Below, piece by piece: positions 36,813-45,259 of a DNA stretch of 64,000 nucleotides; the first letter of the stretch is position 1, and the number at the start of each line of letters is the position of its first letter. The notes under the pieces were generated by a model. It searched no databases, was not told the origin of the DNA, and saw nothing but the letters and a program-made list of their open reading frames with translations. Position numbers and translations under genes: made by a program. Origin of the DNA: Nitrincola alkalilacustris (GTDB lineage Bacteria; Pseudomonadota; Gammaproteobacteria; Pseudomonadales; Balneatricaceae); the NCBI RefSeq assembly GCF_008973755.1, contig NZ_WBOM01000001.1:62001-126000 (forward strand). The letters are read 5' to 3'.

Positions 36813-37930
36813 AAGTGGTTCAGGTGCTGCCCGATCTGGATGGCGGTGGGGTTGAGCGTGGTACGCTGGAGGTGGCTCGCGGTCTGGTAGCTGCCGGGCA
36901 TGAGTCGCTGGTGATCTCGGCGGGTGGCAAGCTGGTGTCTCAGCTAGAGCGGGAGGGCAGCCGTCATCTGACTTGGGATATCGGCCGTAAATCCTTGTTT
37001 ACCTTGCGTCATATCTGGTCGCTGCGTCGTTGGATGCGTGATTATCAGCCGGATATTATCCACCTGCGCTCACGTCTACCTGCCTGGATTGTCTGGCTGG
37101 CATGGAAAGGGTTGCCGGTGGGGCAGCGACCTCATCTGGTTACCACAGTGCATGGTTTGTACTCCGTGTCTGGCTACAGTGCGATCATGTGTCGTGGCGA
37201 ACGGGTGATCGCCGTGTCTCAGACGGTGATGGACTATATCCAGAGCAACTATCCTGAAACTGACGCAGCGAAATTGCGCCTGATCAATCGCGGTATCGAT
37301 CCCGAAGAGTTCCCCTATGGCTTTCAGCCCACGGCACAGTGGCGTGATGCCTGGTATCAGCAATATCCACAGTTGGTGGGTAAAAAGGTGCTGACACTGC
37401 CGGGGCGTATCACTCGTCTGAAAGGGCATCAGGACCTGATCACATTGGTTGTTGCACTCAAACAGGCCGGTATACCCGTTCATGCGTTGATCGTCGGTGG
37501 TGAAGATCCCCGGCGTCAGGCTTATGCCGATGAGTTGCGTACGCGTATTCGGGAGGAGGGGTTGGGTGATTGGATCACTTTTACCGGCGCGCGCAGTGAT
37601 ATCCGCGAGATCTATGCCGCGTCGGATGTGGTGCTCTCCTTGTCGAACAAACCGGAGTCCTTTGGTCGTACTGTCGTTGAGTGCTTGTCGTTGGGTGTGC
37701 CGGTCGCTGGGTTCGGACATGGTGGCGTGGCGGAAACCCTGGCTGAGCTTTATCCTGAGGGGCTGGTGGAGAAAGGTGATCTGAATGAACTGCAGCAGCG
37801 ACTACAGAGCTGGTTTCGCAGTGGTGCCCCCAAACCTAGTGGCAATACGATCTATACATTGGACCGGATGATCGGTGATACGCTGGCGGTATATGAAGAA
37901 TTGATTCACAGGAGTGATAAACAGGCGTGA
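36809..37930 (+). CDS. Glycosyltransferase family 4, LPS core
   Basis: This 373-aa GT-B glycosyltransferase has an N-terminal acceptor domain starting MKVVQVLPDLDGGGVERGTLEVARGLVAAGH. The C-terminal GT1/GT4 donor domain has LPGRITRLKGHQDLITLV (~190-207), and the catalytic E-x7-E zone reads SNKPESFGRTVVECLSLGVPVAGFGHGGVAE. It is cytosolic or peripheral on the inner membrane. It overlaps the preceding ELM1 gene by ATGA and the following ligase-like gene by GTGA, so the four genes 35,856-40,241 are one translationally coupled operon. The donor and acceptor sugars cannot be named. Confidence 0.92.
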   Translation: MKVVQVLPDLDGGGVERGTLEVARGLVAAGHESLVISAGGKLVSQLEREGSRHLTWDIGRKSLFTLRHIWSLRRWMRDYQPDIIHLRSRLPAWIVWLAWKGLPVGQRPHLVTTVHGLYSVSGYSAIMCRGERVIAVSQTVMDYIQSNYPETDAAKLRLINRGIDPEEFPYGFQPTAQWRDAWYQQYPQLVGKKVLTLPGRITRLKGHQDLITLVVALKQAGIPVHALIVGGEDPRRQAYADELRTRIREEGLGDWITFTGARSDIREIYAASDVVLSLSNKPESFGRTVVECLSLGVPVAGFGHGGVAETLAELYPEGLVEKGDLNELQQRLQSWFRSGAPKPSGNTIYTLDRMIGDTLAVYEELIHRSDKQA

Positions 37931-39198
37931 CGGATATTCATGACAAGCCTCAGCCAAGGGGTTCAACATCGCTTCCCGGATGGTCGAGATCGGCCTCGAT
38001 GTTGTTTTTTATCCTGCTGCTGGCGACCTTCTTTCTTTACTCGCGTGGCAATAAAGTTGTTCCTTATCTGCTGACCTTTTATGCGATCGGTTATCTGGTT
38101 CTTTATCAGGTGCGCTTTGATCGCGGCACTGCCTGGCTGTTTGTCAGCCTGACACTATTCCCTCTGCTGGGTGATATGGCGAATATCCTGATGCAGCGAA
38201 CGGTGCCATCCAGTCTTGAGGTGATGGTGCGCAACCTGCCACTGGTCCTGCCGCTGATGGCATTGCTGCACTATCGTCGGATCGGACCTGAGTTGCTGCT
38301 GAATAGCATCAGTCTGCTGCTGGTGATGGCGTTGCTACTTATTCTGGTGCAGTACACGGGCCTGATCGAGTTCGGGACTATCCTGATGTATCAGTGGCGC
38401 CCTTCACTCTGGTTTAACCCGGTGCCCTTCTCCAATGCGATAGTATTCTTTGCCGTTTTTCTATTGGGTCTGTCGCTGCAGTGCAATCTGCAGCGGATCT
38501 GGCCGGCTCTGCTGGCGGGTATTGGTGCGTCGTTATTAATGGTGCTGTTGAGTGAAACCCGTGGCTCGCTCTTGGCGCTGTCGCTGGTGGCGCTTTGTTA
38601 TCTGCTGTTCCTGTTTCGGCGCCATCGGATCTCTCCCGCCATGCTGGTGATGTTGATAGCGTTGATCAGTATCAGTCTGATGCTTGTTTTCGGGTTGCAG
38701 GCGGAACGGCTGCAACTGGGGTTGGATGAGTTCAGGTCCTATTTTACTGGGGGTGCCCAGGAAACCTCTGTGGGGATCCGTCTGCAGGTATGGCAACTTG
38801 CCTGGCAGTTATTCCTGGATCAACCGCTGCTGGGTGCGGGTGTGGAGGCGGCAATCGAAATCAAACAGCAGATGGTATTGGTCGGTGAGATCCCGGCGTA
38901 TGTCGCGATGCATCATGCGCACTCAGACATACTGGACAGTCTTGAACGTGCTGGTCTGGTGGGACTGGCAGGGCTGTTCTGGCTGTATTGCATACCGGTG
39001 ATTTTCCTGCGCCGTCGTGGCTGTACCTGGCTGGAGATTGCCCCGCTGCTGATGCTGATCGTGGCTGCTTTTCTCTGTGGTCTGACCGATACGCCGCTGC
39101 GCAATGGCGTGTCGGGGAATGCCTTTTACCTGTGTCTGATGTTTGGTCTGGCGCTGGCTCTGAATCTGCGTGCCGCTCGGCTGGGAGAGGCAGGTTGA
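37927..39198 (+). CDS. O-antigen ligase-like (WaaL/Wzy_C) membrane protein
   Basis: This 423-aa polytopic inner-membrane protein has ~10-12 hydrophobic spans and a large periplasmic loop (~280-330). The loop holds the Wzy_C marks: RGSLLALSL earlier in the chain, then LLGAGVEAAIEI and HHAHSDILDSLERAGLVGLAGLFWLY with the conserved His. WaaL-type ligases attach O-antigen from undecaprenyl diphosphate to lipid A-core on the periplasmic face. The start is a GTG overlapping the previous stop. Its setting between core glycosyltransferases favours ligase over polymerase, but the two share this domain. Confidence 0.85.
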   Translation: MTDIHDKPQPRGSTSLPGWSRSASMLFFILLLATFFLYSRGNKVVPYLLTFYAIGYLVLYQVRFDRGTAWLFVSLTLFPLLGDMANILMQRTVPSSLEVMVRNLPLVLPLMALLHYRRIGPELLLNSISLLLVMALLLILVQYTGLIEFGTILMYQWRPSLWFNPVPFSNAIVFFAVFLLGLSLQCNLQRIWPALLAGIGASLLMVLLSETRGSLLALSLVALCYLLFLFRRHRISPAMLVMLIALISISLMLVFGLQAERLQLGLDEFRSYFTGGAQETSVGIRLQVWQLAWQLFLDQPLLGAGVEAAIEIKQQMVLVGEIPAYVAMHHAHSDILDSLERAGLVGLAGLFWLYCIPVIFLRRRGCTWLEIAPLLMLIVAAFLCGLTDTPLRNGVSGNAFYLCLMFGLALALNLRAARLGEAG

Positions 39199-40241
39199 TG
39201 AGCCGGTCACTGCGTATCGTGCACGCGCTCTGTTCCGACCGCAAAGGTGGTCTGGAACAGGCCTATGTGCATATGACGCAGGCGCTGTTGCAGCTCGGGC
39301 ATGAGGTGCATGCATGGATTCCCGGACAGGCTCCTTATACGGCACAGTTGCCCGGCGAAGCTCTGCTGCAGCCGTTCGACCCGAGAGGTTTCTATGATCC
39401 AGTTGAAATGCTCCGCAGTTGGCTGCGACTCAAGCGGCTGCAGCCGGACCTGATCATGACTCACAACGCCCGTGCTACCTCACTGCTGTGCCGTGCACGT
39501 ACAGGTTTGGGCATACCGGTCATGGGCGTTGCACACAGTTACAAGCATCAGCGCATGCGTGGTGTGGATCATCTGTTGGTGCTGACGGAGCATATGCGAC
39601 AGCACCATCTGCAGCAGGGGTTCCGCGATGCACAGGTGCATCTCTTTCCCAATATGTTGCCCCATTTTCCCGAGGCTCCTCTGCCGCTTAAGAGCAGCGA
39701 GCCGGTTCAACTGGGCTTTATCGGACGTCTCGACCCGGAGAAAGGGTTGGCGGATCTGTTGCAGGCGCTTTCGATGCTTAAGCAACGGGGCAAGGAGCCG
39801 AGGCTGCGCGTCGCCGGCAGCGGTGCAGAGCAGGCACGACTGATTCAGCAGTTGCAGCAGCTTGGCCTGCAGGATCAGGTAGTGTTCGATGGCTGGATCA
39901 CGGATATCCGAGGCTGGCTGCAGAGTATTGATCTACTGGTGGTGCCCTCACGCGAAGAGACCTTCGGGCTGGTCGTACTGGAGGGGATGGCGCATGGGCG
40001 ACCGGTACTGGCTACAAGCACTCCGGGACCTGCCAGTCTGATACAGGATGGTGCTGATGGCTGGCTGACTCCGCCGACCGATCCCACCTCACTGGCGAAG
40101 GCTCTGGAGCTGGCTTTGCAGTCCCGATCAGCCTGGCCGATGATCACCGAAAGTGCCTATCAGAAGGCGCAGACCTACCGGATGGAAGCGCTGTTGCCGT
40201 CTCTGCAAACCTTGCTGATCCGCGCCACCGGGTCTCGATAA
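39198..40241 (+). CDS. Glycosyltransferase family 4, LPS core
   Basis: This 347-aa GT-B glycosyltransferase starts at the ATG overlapping the previous gene's TGA (39198). A longer in-frame reading into the ligase gene is non-coding. The N-terminus is LRIVHALCSDRKGGLEQAYVHMTQALLQLGHEV. The donor domain has FIGRLDPEKGLADLLQALSML (~175) and VPSREETFGLVVLEGMAHGRPVLATSTPGPASLIQDG (~250-287), with both catalytic-region glutamates. It is the last gene of the four-gene coupled operon and probably adds an outer-core sugar. Confidence 0.92.
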   Translation: MSRSLRIVHALCSDRKGGLEQAYVHMTQALLQLGHEVHAWIPGQAPYTAQLPGEALLQPFDPRGFYDPVEMLRSWLRLKRLQPDLIMTHNARATSLLCRARTGLGIPVMGVAHSYKHQRMRGVDHLLVLTEHMRQHHLQQGFRDAQVHLFPNMLPHFPEAPLPLKSSEPVQLGFIGRLDPEKGLADLLQALSMLKQRGKEPRLRVAGSGAEQARLIQQLQQLGLQDQVVFDGWITDIRGWLQSIDLLVVPSREETFGLVVLEGMAHGRPVLATSTPGPASLIQDGADGWLTPPTDPTSLAKALELALQSRSAWPMITESAYQKAQTYRMEALLPSLQTLLIRATGSR

Positions 40242-40382
40242 CACCTCATCTGGCTTAGGCAGTGGTTATGCCTGACTCATCGTTTTTGCGACAATTCTGA
40301 TTATTTGGCTACGCTTCTGCCAACTCTCTGCTACTTTGATGCATGAGTTACATGCCAATCAGCCATGCGTCAGGAGATGATC

Positions 40383-41705
40383 ATGAGTGCACTCGTTCAC
40401 CGTTCATGGGTACCCGAAGGTTGCGAAACGCTTATCCAGCAACTGGCCGAGCAAACGGCACTATCCGACATTCCTGATATTGCGGCGCGGATTAATGCGC
40501 TGGTGGAGCAGAATCGCCAGATCCACGAGCGTGATTGTTTCAACCTCAACCCCGCCACTAATGTGATGAATCCGCGTGCAGAGGCGGTTCTGTCGGCTGG
40601 GCTGGGTTCCAGGCCTTCGCTCGGCTATCCCGGTGACAAGTATGAGATGGGGTTGGAAGCGATCGAAGAGATAGAGGTCATCGCGGCTGAACTCTGTGCT
40701 GAGGTGTTTCGGGCACCCTATGCTGAGATCCGTGTGGCATCCGGTGCGCTGGCCAATCTCTATGGCTTTATGGCGATCTGCCAGCCGGGCGATGCGATTA
40801 TTGTTCCTCCAGCCAACATCGGTGGGCATGTTACGCACCATGGCCCGGGTTGTGCCGGGCTCTATGGATTGCAGATCCATCAGGCACCGGTTGATAGTGA
40901 TGGTTATACGCTGGATGTCGAGGGGTTGCGTCAACTGGCGCAACGGGTGAAGCCGAAGCTGATCACCGTGGGTGGCAGCCTCAATCTGTTTCCTCATCCA
41001 GTCAAGGCGGTGCGCCAGATCGCGGACGAAGTGGGCGCCAAAGTGCTGTTCGATGCTGCGCACCAGTGCGGCATTATCGCTGGTGGCAGTTGGCCCAATC
41101 CGCTGCACGAAGGCGCACATCTGATGACGATGAGTACCTACAAGAGCCTGGGTGGTCCGGCGGGAGGCCTGATCGTAACCGTTGATGCCGAGCTGGCGCA
41201 GCGTCTGGACAGTATCGCCTTCCCGGGGCTGACAGCGAATTTTGACGCGGCAAAATCAGCAGCACTGGCGCTGACAATGCTGGACTGGAAAGCCTATGGC
41301 GCCGACTACAGCCATACCATGATCGAGCTGGCGCAGACTTTTGCCTGTGAGCTGCATGATCAAGGAGTACCGGTGTTTGCGCACGCACGCGGCTTTACCC
41401 AATCCCATCAATTCGCCATCGAGGCAGCTGCTTATGGCGGCGGACAGGCTGCGTCGAAACATCTGCGCAAGGCTGGATTTCTCGCCTGTGGTATCGGATT
41501 GCCGATCGCACCGGTCGAAGGGGATATGAATGGGCTACGCATAGGCACGCCGGAACTGGCGCGCTGGGGTGTACGAGTGGAGGATATTCCACAACTGGCT
41601 AATCTGGTCGCAGCTGCACTGACATCCTCAGCACCCGAGCAGTTGGCTGCTGAGGTCGCACAGCTGCGTGCCCGTTTTAATCGGCTGCACTTTGTTTGTG
41701 AATAA
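40383..41705 (+). CDS. Divergent serine hydroxymethyltransferase-like PLP enzyme
   Basis: This 440-aa fold-type I PLP enzyme is of SHMT shape but far from housekeeping GlyA. Equivalent blocks are LGYPGDKYEMG (for the NKYAEGYPGKRYYGG region), PANIGGHVTHHG, FDAAHQCGIIAGGSWPNP (PLP Asp) and STYKSLGGPAGG (PLP-binding Lys). The residue before the Lys is Tyr, where GlyA has His (TTTHK). The start at 40383 sits seven bases after GGAG. It may act on another beta-hydroxy or alpha-methyl amino acid. It stands alone between two LPS genes; no folate or glycine-cleavage genes are nearby. Confidence 0.82.
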   Translation: MSALVHRSWVPEGCETLIQQLAEQTALSDIPDIAARINALVEQNRQIHERDCFNLNPATNVMNPRAEAVLSAGLGSRPSLGYPGDKYEMGLEAIEEIEVIAAELCAEVFRAPYAEIRVASGALANLYGFMAICQPGDAIIVPPANIGGHVTHHGPGCAGLYGLQIHQAPVDSDGYTLDVEGLRQLAQRVKPKLITVGGSLNLFPHPVKAVRQIADEVGAKVLFDAAHQCGIIAGGSWPNPLHEGAHLMTMSTYKSLGGPAGGLIVTVDAELAQRLDSIAFPGLTANFDAAKSAALALTMLDWKAYGADYSHTMIELAQTFACELHDQGVPVFAHARGFTQSHQFAIEAAAYGGGQAASKHLRKAGFLACGIGLPIAPVEGDMNGLRIGTPELARWGVRVEDIPQLANLVAAALTSSAPEQLAAEVAQLRARFNRLHFVCE

Positions 41706-41741
41706 AGGGCTGTGAATGAATAGGCTGTGATGCGTTGAACT

Positions 41742-41778
41742 CTAAGTTAAAATAACGAACCCTGTTAATTTAACTTAG
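41742..41778. repeat. 10-bp inverted repeat downstream of the SHMT-like gene
   Basis: CTAAGTTAAA (41742-41751) and TTTAACTTAG (41769-41778) are perfect complements around a 17-base centre in an AT-rich spacer between convergent genes. It lacks a T run; a terminator or a binding site are both possible. Confidence 0.4.
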
Positions 41779-41873
41779 GGGTGAAAATAAAATAAGTGCA
41801 TAGATTATTTTGTTTTCACATTTTGGCATTGTGCAAAGCGGGATATCAGGCCTCTTGCGTTGAAGATAGCTGT

Positions 41874-42656
41874 TTATCCATCCTTGTCAGTTTTGATACA
41901 ACTCTGTTCATACAACTTGATCTGACGCAGAAAGCGGCTGTAGGCGAAGTTCATCGCGTAGATGTAGCCCATCAGGCCACCTCGCCAGTAGCCGCGGAAG
42001 AAGTAGCCGCTGATGAAGCCGCTCCAGAAATCGACGATGATGCGGAAGGTGCTGGGTTTGCGGCCACGGGCACGCATATCGCTGGCCTGGGCTTCGGTGT
42101 AACCGTTCATCTTTGCTACACGATGATGGAAGGAGAGCAGTGAGTCGTGCGCCATACGTCCCTTGAGCTTGGCTGTACGCGCATCCGGGTTCATCTGCAC
42201 ACGATCATGCACCGGGCTTTCGCTGTAGCGCCCCTTGCTCAGCTTATAGAGGCGGACCGGTTTGTAGGGTGTGTAGGCGCTGAGGCGGTCGGTGCCGTAG
42301 AGGCGGTCGTGGATGGCGATGAAGTAGCCATCGGCCAGCGCTTCTCCTGAAGCAAACAGCTGCTCAATCTCCTCGCGCAACTCCGGCAGAATGCGCTCAT
42401 CAGCATCAATATTGAGTATCCAGTCGTTACGAGCCTGCTCTTCGGCAAAGCGCTTCTGCTGACCATATCCCGGCCATGGGTTGTACAGCGTGCGTGCGCC
42501 GGCTTGTGCAGAGACTGCGACCGTCTCATCCTTGCTGCCGGAGTCGATCACGATCACCTCGTCGCACCAGTCGATGACGCTCTCGATGGCAGCGGCGATG
42601 CGGTCCGCTTCGTTTACGGCGATGATGGTAACGGAGATGGGTAGTCTGGCAGGCAT
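41874..42656 (-). CDS. Glycosyltransferase family 2, WaaE/KdtX-like LPS core enzyme
   Basis: This 260-aa GT-A glycosyltransferase belongs to the WaaE/KdtX group that adds a beta-linked hexose to inner-core heptose. The N-terminus has VTIIAVNEADRIAAAIESV. The nucleotide-sugar segment is DEVIVIDSGSKDETV and the DxD-equivalent is LNIDADERILPELREEI (~90). Family-specific blocks are YGQQKRFAEEQARNDWI, HDRLYGTDRLSAYTPYKPVRLYKLSKGRYSESPVHDRV and the C-terminal FFRGYWRGGLMGYIYAMNFAYSRFLRQIKLYE. It is on the opposite strand to the neighbouring core operon. The tail ends in CIKTDKDG. Confidence 0.9.
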   Translation of the reverse strand: MPARLPISVTIIAVNEADRIAAAIESVIDWCDEVIVIDSGSKDETVAVSAQAGARTLYNPWPGYGQQKRFAEEQARNDWILNIDADERILPELREEIEQLFASGEALADGYFIAIHDRLYGTDRLSAYTPYKPVRLYKLSKGRYSESPVHDRVQMNPDARTAKLKGRMAHDSLLSFHHRVAKMNGYTEAQASDMRARGRKPSTFRIIVDFWSGFISGYFFRGYWRGGLMGYIYAMNFAYSRFLRQIKLYEQSCIKTDKDG

Positions 42657-42745
42657 GTGGAGTCCGGTTTGATGGCCGAGGTCTGAGGTGTTCGCGCCTG
42701 CAGAGTACAGCTTCTGACGGGTACGATCACATGAGCTGTTATGGT

Positions 42746-42766
42746 ACCTGCTTGCGTGAAGCAGGT
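42746..42766. repeat. 8-bp hairpin in the GT2/AraC spacer
   Basis: ACCTGCTT and AAGCAGGT pair perfectly around GCGTG, 17 bp before the -35 of the AraC gene's promoter. It could be an operator; no T run follows. Confidence 0.35.
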
Positions 42767-42782
42767 GAATAGTCTGGGTGGG

Positions 42783-42810
42783 TTGACATTAAACGTGGCT
42801 GGCCTATCTT
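42783..42810 (+). promoter_or_regulatory. Sigma-70 promoter for the AraC-family gene
   Basis: A consensus TTGACA (42783-42788) and TATCTT (42805-42810, 4/6) are separated by 16 bp. The start codon at 42847 gives a leader of about 30 nt. Confidence 0.5.
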
Positions 42811-42846
42811 GGTAACTTGACCACTAATGGGGAGATCCCGCGCGCC

Positions 42847-43623
42847 ATGTCGCATTTCAGTCTCAGAACCTGCACGCTGACACAGCATCCTGTGGCTCAC
42901 GAGCATACCTATCATCAGTTGATTCTGGCGACTTCCGGTGCAACAGAGCTTAGTGTGGAGGGGCGGGGCGCGCGCATTACACGTGAACTGGGTTGTCTGA
43001 TCCCCTCGCATTATCATCATGCCTATCAGGGGGATGGTGATAATCGTACGCTGGTGCTGGATATCCCGCTGAGTAGCATGGCGATGTTTCCCTGTGCGGA
43101 TGAGCTGGAGCGGATCTTTGCCCGGCCTGATTTTTTTCGTGTCTCGCCCGAACTGAACCGCCTGGCATCTGCTTTGATGCAACAGTTGGAGCTGTTTCCC
43201 GAGTTGCGCAAGGATATCGCTACCCTGCTGCTGCGCAGTCTCTATCTGAGTATTTACCGACGGCATCTGCCTAATTCAGAGCCCGAAACGACATCCAGAC
43301 ATTATCGAGCCCGACTGGATATTGATCTGATCAATGCCCATATCGATGCCCATCTGGGTGATGAGATACAGGTGGAGCAACTGGCTGCGTTGTGTGCGCT
43401 GAGCCCCGGTCATTTTCATGCCAGTTTTCGCCATGCAACCGGCCAGACTCCGATCAGCTATGTGCAGCAAAGGCGGTTGGAGCATGCGCGGGCTCTGGTG
43501 CGTCACAGTGAGTTGTCGCTGGGACAGATCGCGTCACTGATCGGCTTCAGTGATCAGGGCAGCTTCACGCGTGCTTATCGCCGGGTGTTTCATATCACTC
43601 CTACGGCGCATCGGCGCGCCTGA
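42847..43623 (+). CDS. AraC-family transcriptional regulator
   Basis: This 258-aa regulator has an N-terminal cupin-like sensing domain (~10-140; HEHTYHQLILATSGATEL, HYHHAYQGDGDNRTLVLDIP) and a C-terminal AraC double helix-turn-helix (~155-255). The second includes LAALCALSPGHFHASFRHATGQTPISYVQQRRLEHAR and IGFSDQGSFTRAYRRVFHITPTAHR. The ATG at 42847 is chosen because the cupin fold starts soon after; a TTG ten codons earlier is possible. It is transcribed toward the deamidase/RidA/OCD/oxidase operon that begins 175 bp downstream and is its most likely regulator. The inducer is unknown. Confidence 0.9.
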   Translation: MSHFSLRTCTLTQHPVAHEHTYHQLILATSGATELSVEGRGARITRELGCLIPSHYHHAYQGDGDNRTLVLDIPLSSMAMFPCADELERIFARPDFFRVSPELNRLASALMQQLELFPELRKDIATLLLRSLYLSIYRRHLPNSEPETTSRHYRARLDIDLINAHIDAHLGDEIQVEQLAALCALSPGHFHASFRHATGQTPISYVQQRRLEHARALVRHSELSLGQIASLIGFSDQGSFTRAYRRVFHITPTAHRRA

Positions 43624-43798
43624 TCAGCACTTACTGCTGACTTCAGCTTGTCTGTAACCTTCCTGCTTTCTGCCTCTGCTTTCTGTCTCTAATATCTGCC
43701 ATTGATATATGAGTCTCGGGCAAATATGTCTTAGCCAAGGGCAAGCAGAAATGCTGTTGCTGCCCTATCCTGATACTTAGACTCTTGGGTGAATGATT

Positions 43799-44845
43799 AT
43801 GAAATTTTACTATTCCGATCGTCAAAACCTCCATGCTCCGGCGACTTTTCTGCTCAGAGGCAAGCCTGCGCCCTCACCGGAAGGCCCTGTGCGTGCCGAG
43901 ATACTGCTGGCCGAAATGGCGCAGCTGGGTATCACGCTGAGTGAGCCGGATGGGCTGACATCTACCGAAAACGAAGCCCGCCTGCGCGAGCGTCTGGCGC
44001 GGATTCATACCCCGCGTTACCTGAATTTTCTGGAAACGATTCATGCCCGCTGGCGTGAGATGCCGGGCGCGTCCGAGGTGGTGGCGCCCAATGTGCACCC
44101 CTGTGCAGGCGGAAGGCAATACCCGGATCATCCCATCGGCCAGGCAGGCTGGCATCTGCACGATATGGCCTGCCCGATCGGGCCAGACAGTTTTGCCGGG
44201 ATACTCGCCAGTGCTGCCACGGCGGAAGCGGCTGCGCTCAGTGTTGTACAGGGCGAAGCGTCGGCTTATGCACTGTGTCGGCCACCGGGGCATCATGCGG
44301 GGCCTGAGCAGATCGGTGGTTTCTGCTACCTGAACAACTCGGCGCTGGCCGCCACGGTGTTGCGAGAAAAGTATGATCGGGTGGCGATCGTGGATGTTGA
44401 TCTGCACCACGGCAATGGCACTCAGGATATTTTCTATCGGCGTTCCGATGTCTGGACCGGCTCCCTGCATGCCGATACACGCGAGTTCTACCCCTTCTTC
44501 TGGGGGCAGGACAATGAGACAGGTGAAGGCGAAGGCAAGGGCTTTAACGTCAATATCCCGCTGCCATTGGGCAGTGACGGGGCAGTCTTCTGTCAGGCCC
44601 TTGAGCAACTGCTGGAAAGACTGGATCAGTTTCGTCCGCAGGCGGTGGTTGTGGCGCTGGGTCTGGATGCCCACAAGGATGATCCGCTGGCGGGCCTGAT
44701 GCTGGAAACCAGCGATTTCCAGCGCATCGGTGAGCGTCTGGCAAAACTGCAACTGCCCACAGTGCTGGTTCAGGAGGGCGGTTATCCCACTGAGGCGCTG
44801 GGGAACAATCTGGCGGCGTTTTTGAACGGCTTCAGGGGGACCTGA
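43799..44845 (+). CDS. Acetylpolyamine amidohydrolase-like (HDAC superfamily) deacetylase
   Basis: This 348-aa zinc deacylase closely follows the bacterial acetylpolyamine amidohydrolase pattern. It starts MKFYYSDRQNLHAPATFLLRGK and has the HDAC catalytic His pair in CRPPGHHAGPEQIGGFCYLNN (~155-175), zinc ligands in VDVDLHHGNGTQDIFY (~195-210) and ALGLDAHKDDPL (~280), and a C-terminal VQEGGYPTEALG. It should release acetate from acetylated polyamines or acetyl-lysine/ornithine-like compounds in the cytosol. It is first gene of a five-gene operon (43,799-48,597). A second in-frame ATG six bases upstream overlaps the ribosome site. Confidence 0.9.
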   Translation: MKFYYSDRQNLHAPATFLLRGKPAPSPEGPVRAEILLAEMAQLGITLSEPDGLTSTENEARLRERLARIHTPRYLNFLETIHARWREMPGASEVVAPNVHPCAGGRQYPDHPIGQAGWHLHDMACPIGPDSFAGILASAATAEAAALSVVQGEASAYALCRPPGHHAGPEQIGGFCYLNNSALAATVLREKYDRVAIVDVDLHHGNGTQDIFYRRSDVWTGSLHADTREFYPFFWGQDNETGEGEGKGFNVNIPLPLGSDGAVFCQALEQLLERLDQFRPQAVVVALGLDAHKDDPLAGLMLETSDFQRIGERLAKLQLPTVLVQEGGYPTEALGNNLAAFLNGFRGT

Positions 44846-44900
44846 GCTGAATCAGGCGTAGTTGTATCAAACCAAATTTAACCAATGAAGGAAGAGAGCC

Positions 44901-45257
44901 ATGAGTATTACTTATCAAGGAAGCAACAACCGCATGAGTCAGGTAACCATCCACAGGGATACGGTCTATCTGGCTGGTCAGGTGGCAGTGGATGCCAGCG
45001 CTGGTATGCGGGGGCAAACTGAACAGATTCTGGCGGGGATCGATGCATTGCTGGCCGAAGCCGGCACAGCAAAGGATCATCTGCTGTCTGCGACCATCTG
45101 GGTCACCGATATGAGCGAGTTCAATGAGATGAATGCCGCCTGGGATGCCTGGGTTGCGCCGGGTCGTCCACCGGTTCGTGCCTGTGTTGAAGCCAAGCTG
45201 GCCAAGCCGGAATGGAAGGTTGAGATCATGGTCGTGGCTGCACTGCCGGGAGCTTGA
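44901..45257 (+). CDS. RidA-family (YjgF/YER057c/UK114) protein
   Basis: This 118-aa protein has the RidA fold pattern: YLAGQVAVDASAGMRGQTEQILAGIDALLAEAGTAKDHLLSATIWVTDMSEFNEMN, then PPVRACVEAKLAKPEWKVEIMVVAAL. The Arg in VRACVEA is the residue that holds the imine carboxylate in active deaminases. RidA proteins hydrolyse reactive 2-imino/enamine intermediates to 2-oxo acids in the cytosol. Its place between a deacetylase and an oxidase gene suggests it clears imines made by the DadA-like enzyme in the same operon. The next gene starts two bases after its stop. Confidence 0.9.
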   Translation: MSITYQGSNNRMSQVTIHRDTVYLAGQVAVDASAGMRGQTEQILAGIDALLAEAGTAKDHLLSATIWVTDMSEFNEMNAAWDAWVAPGRPPVRACVEAKLAKPEWKVEIMVVAALPGA

Positions 45258-45259
45258 TC

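Noticed and set aside
38988-39197. Upstream in-frame extension of the second core glycosyltransferase
   Set aside because: It reads through the ligase-like gene in another frame; the ATG at 39198 overlaps the previous stop and begins the conserved fold.
40242-40382. Short AGGCA/TGCCT hairpin after the core operon
   Set aside because: Five-base stem without T run; too weak to call as terminator.
43874-44752. Long open frame antisense to the first deacetylase gene
   Set aside because: No motif and shadow-type composition; the plus-strand HDAC motifs are complete.
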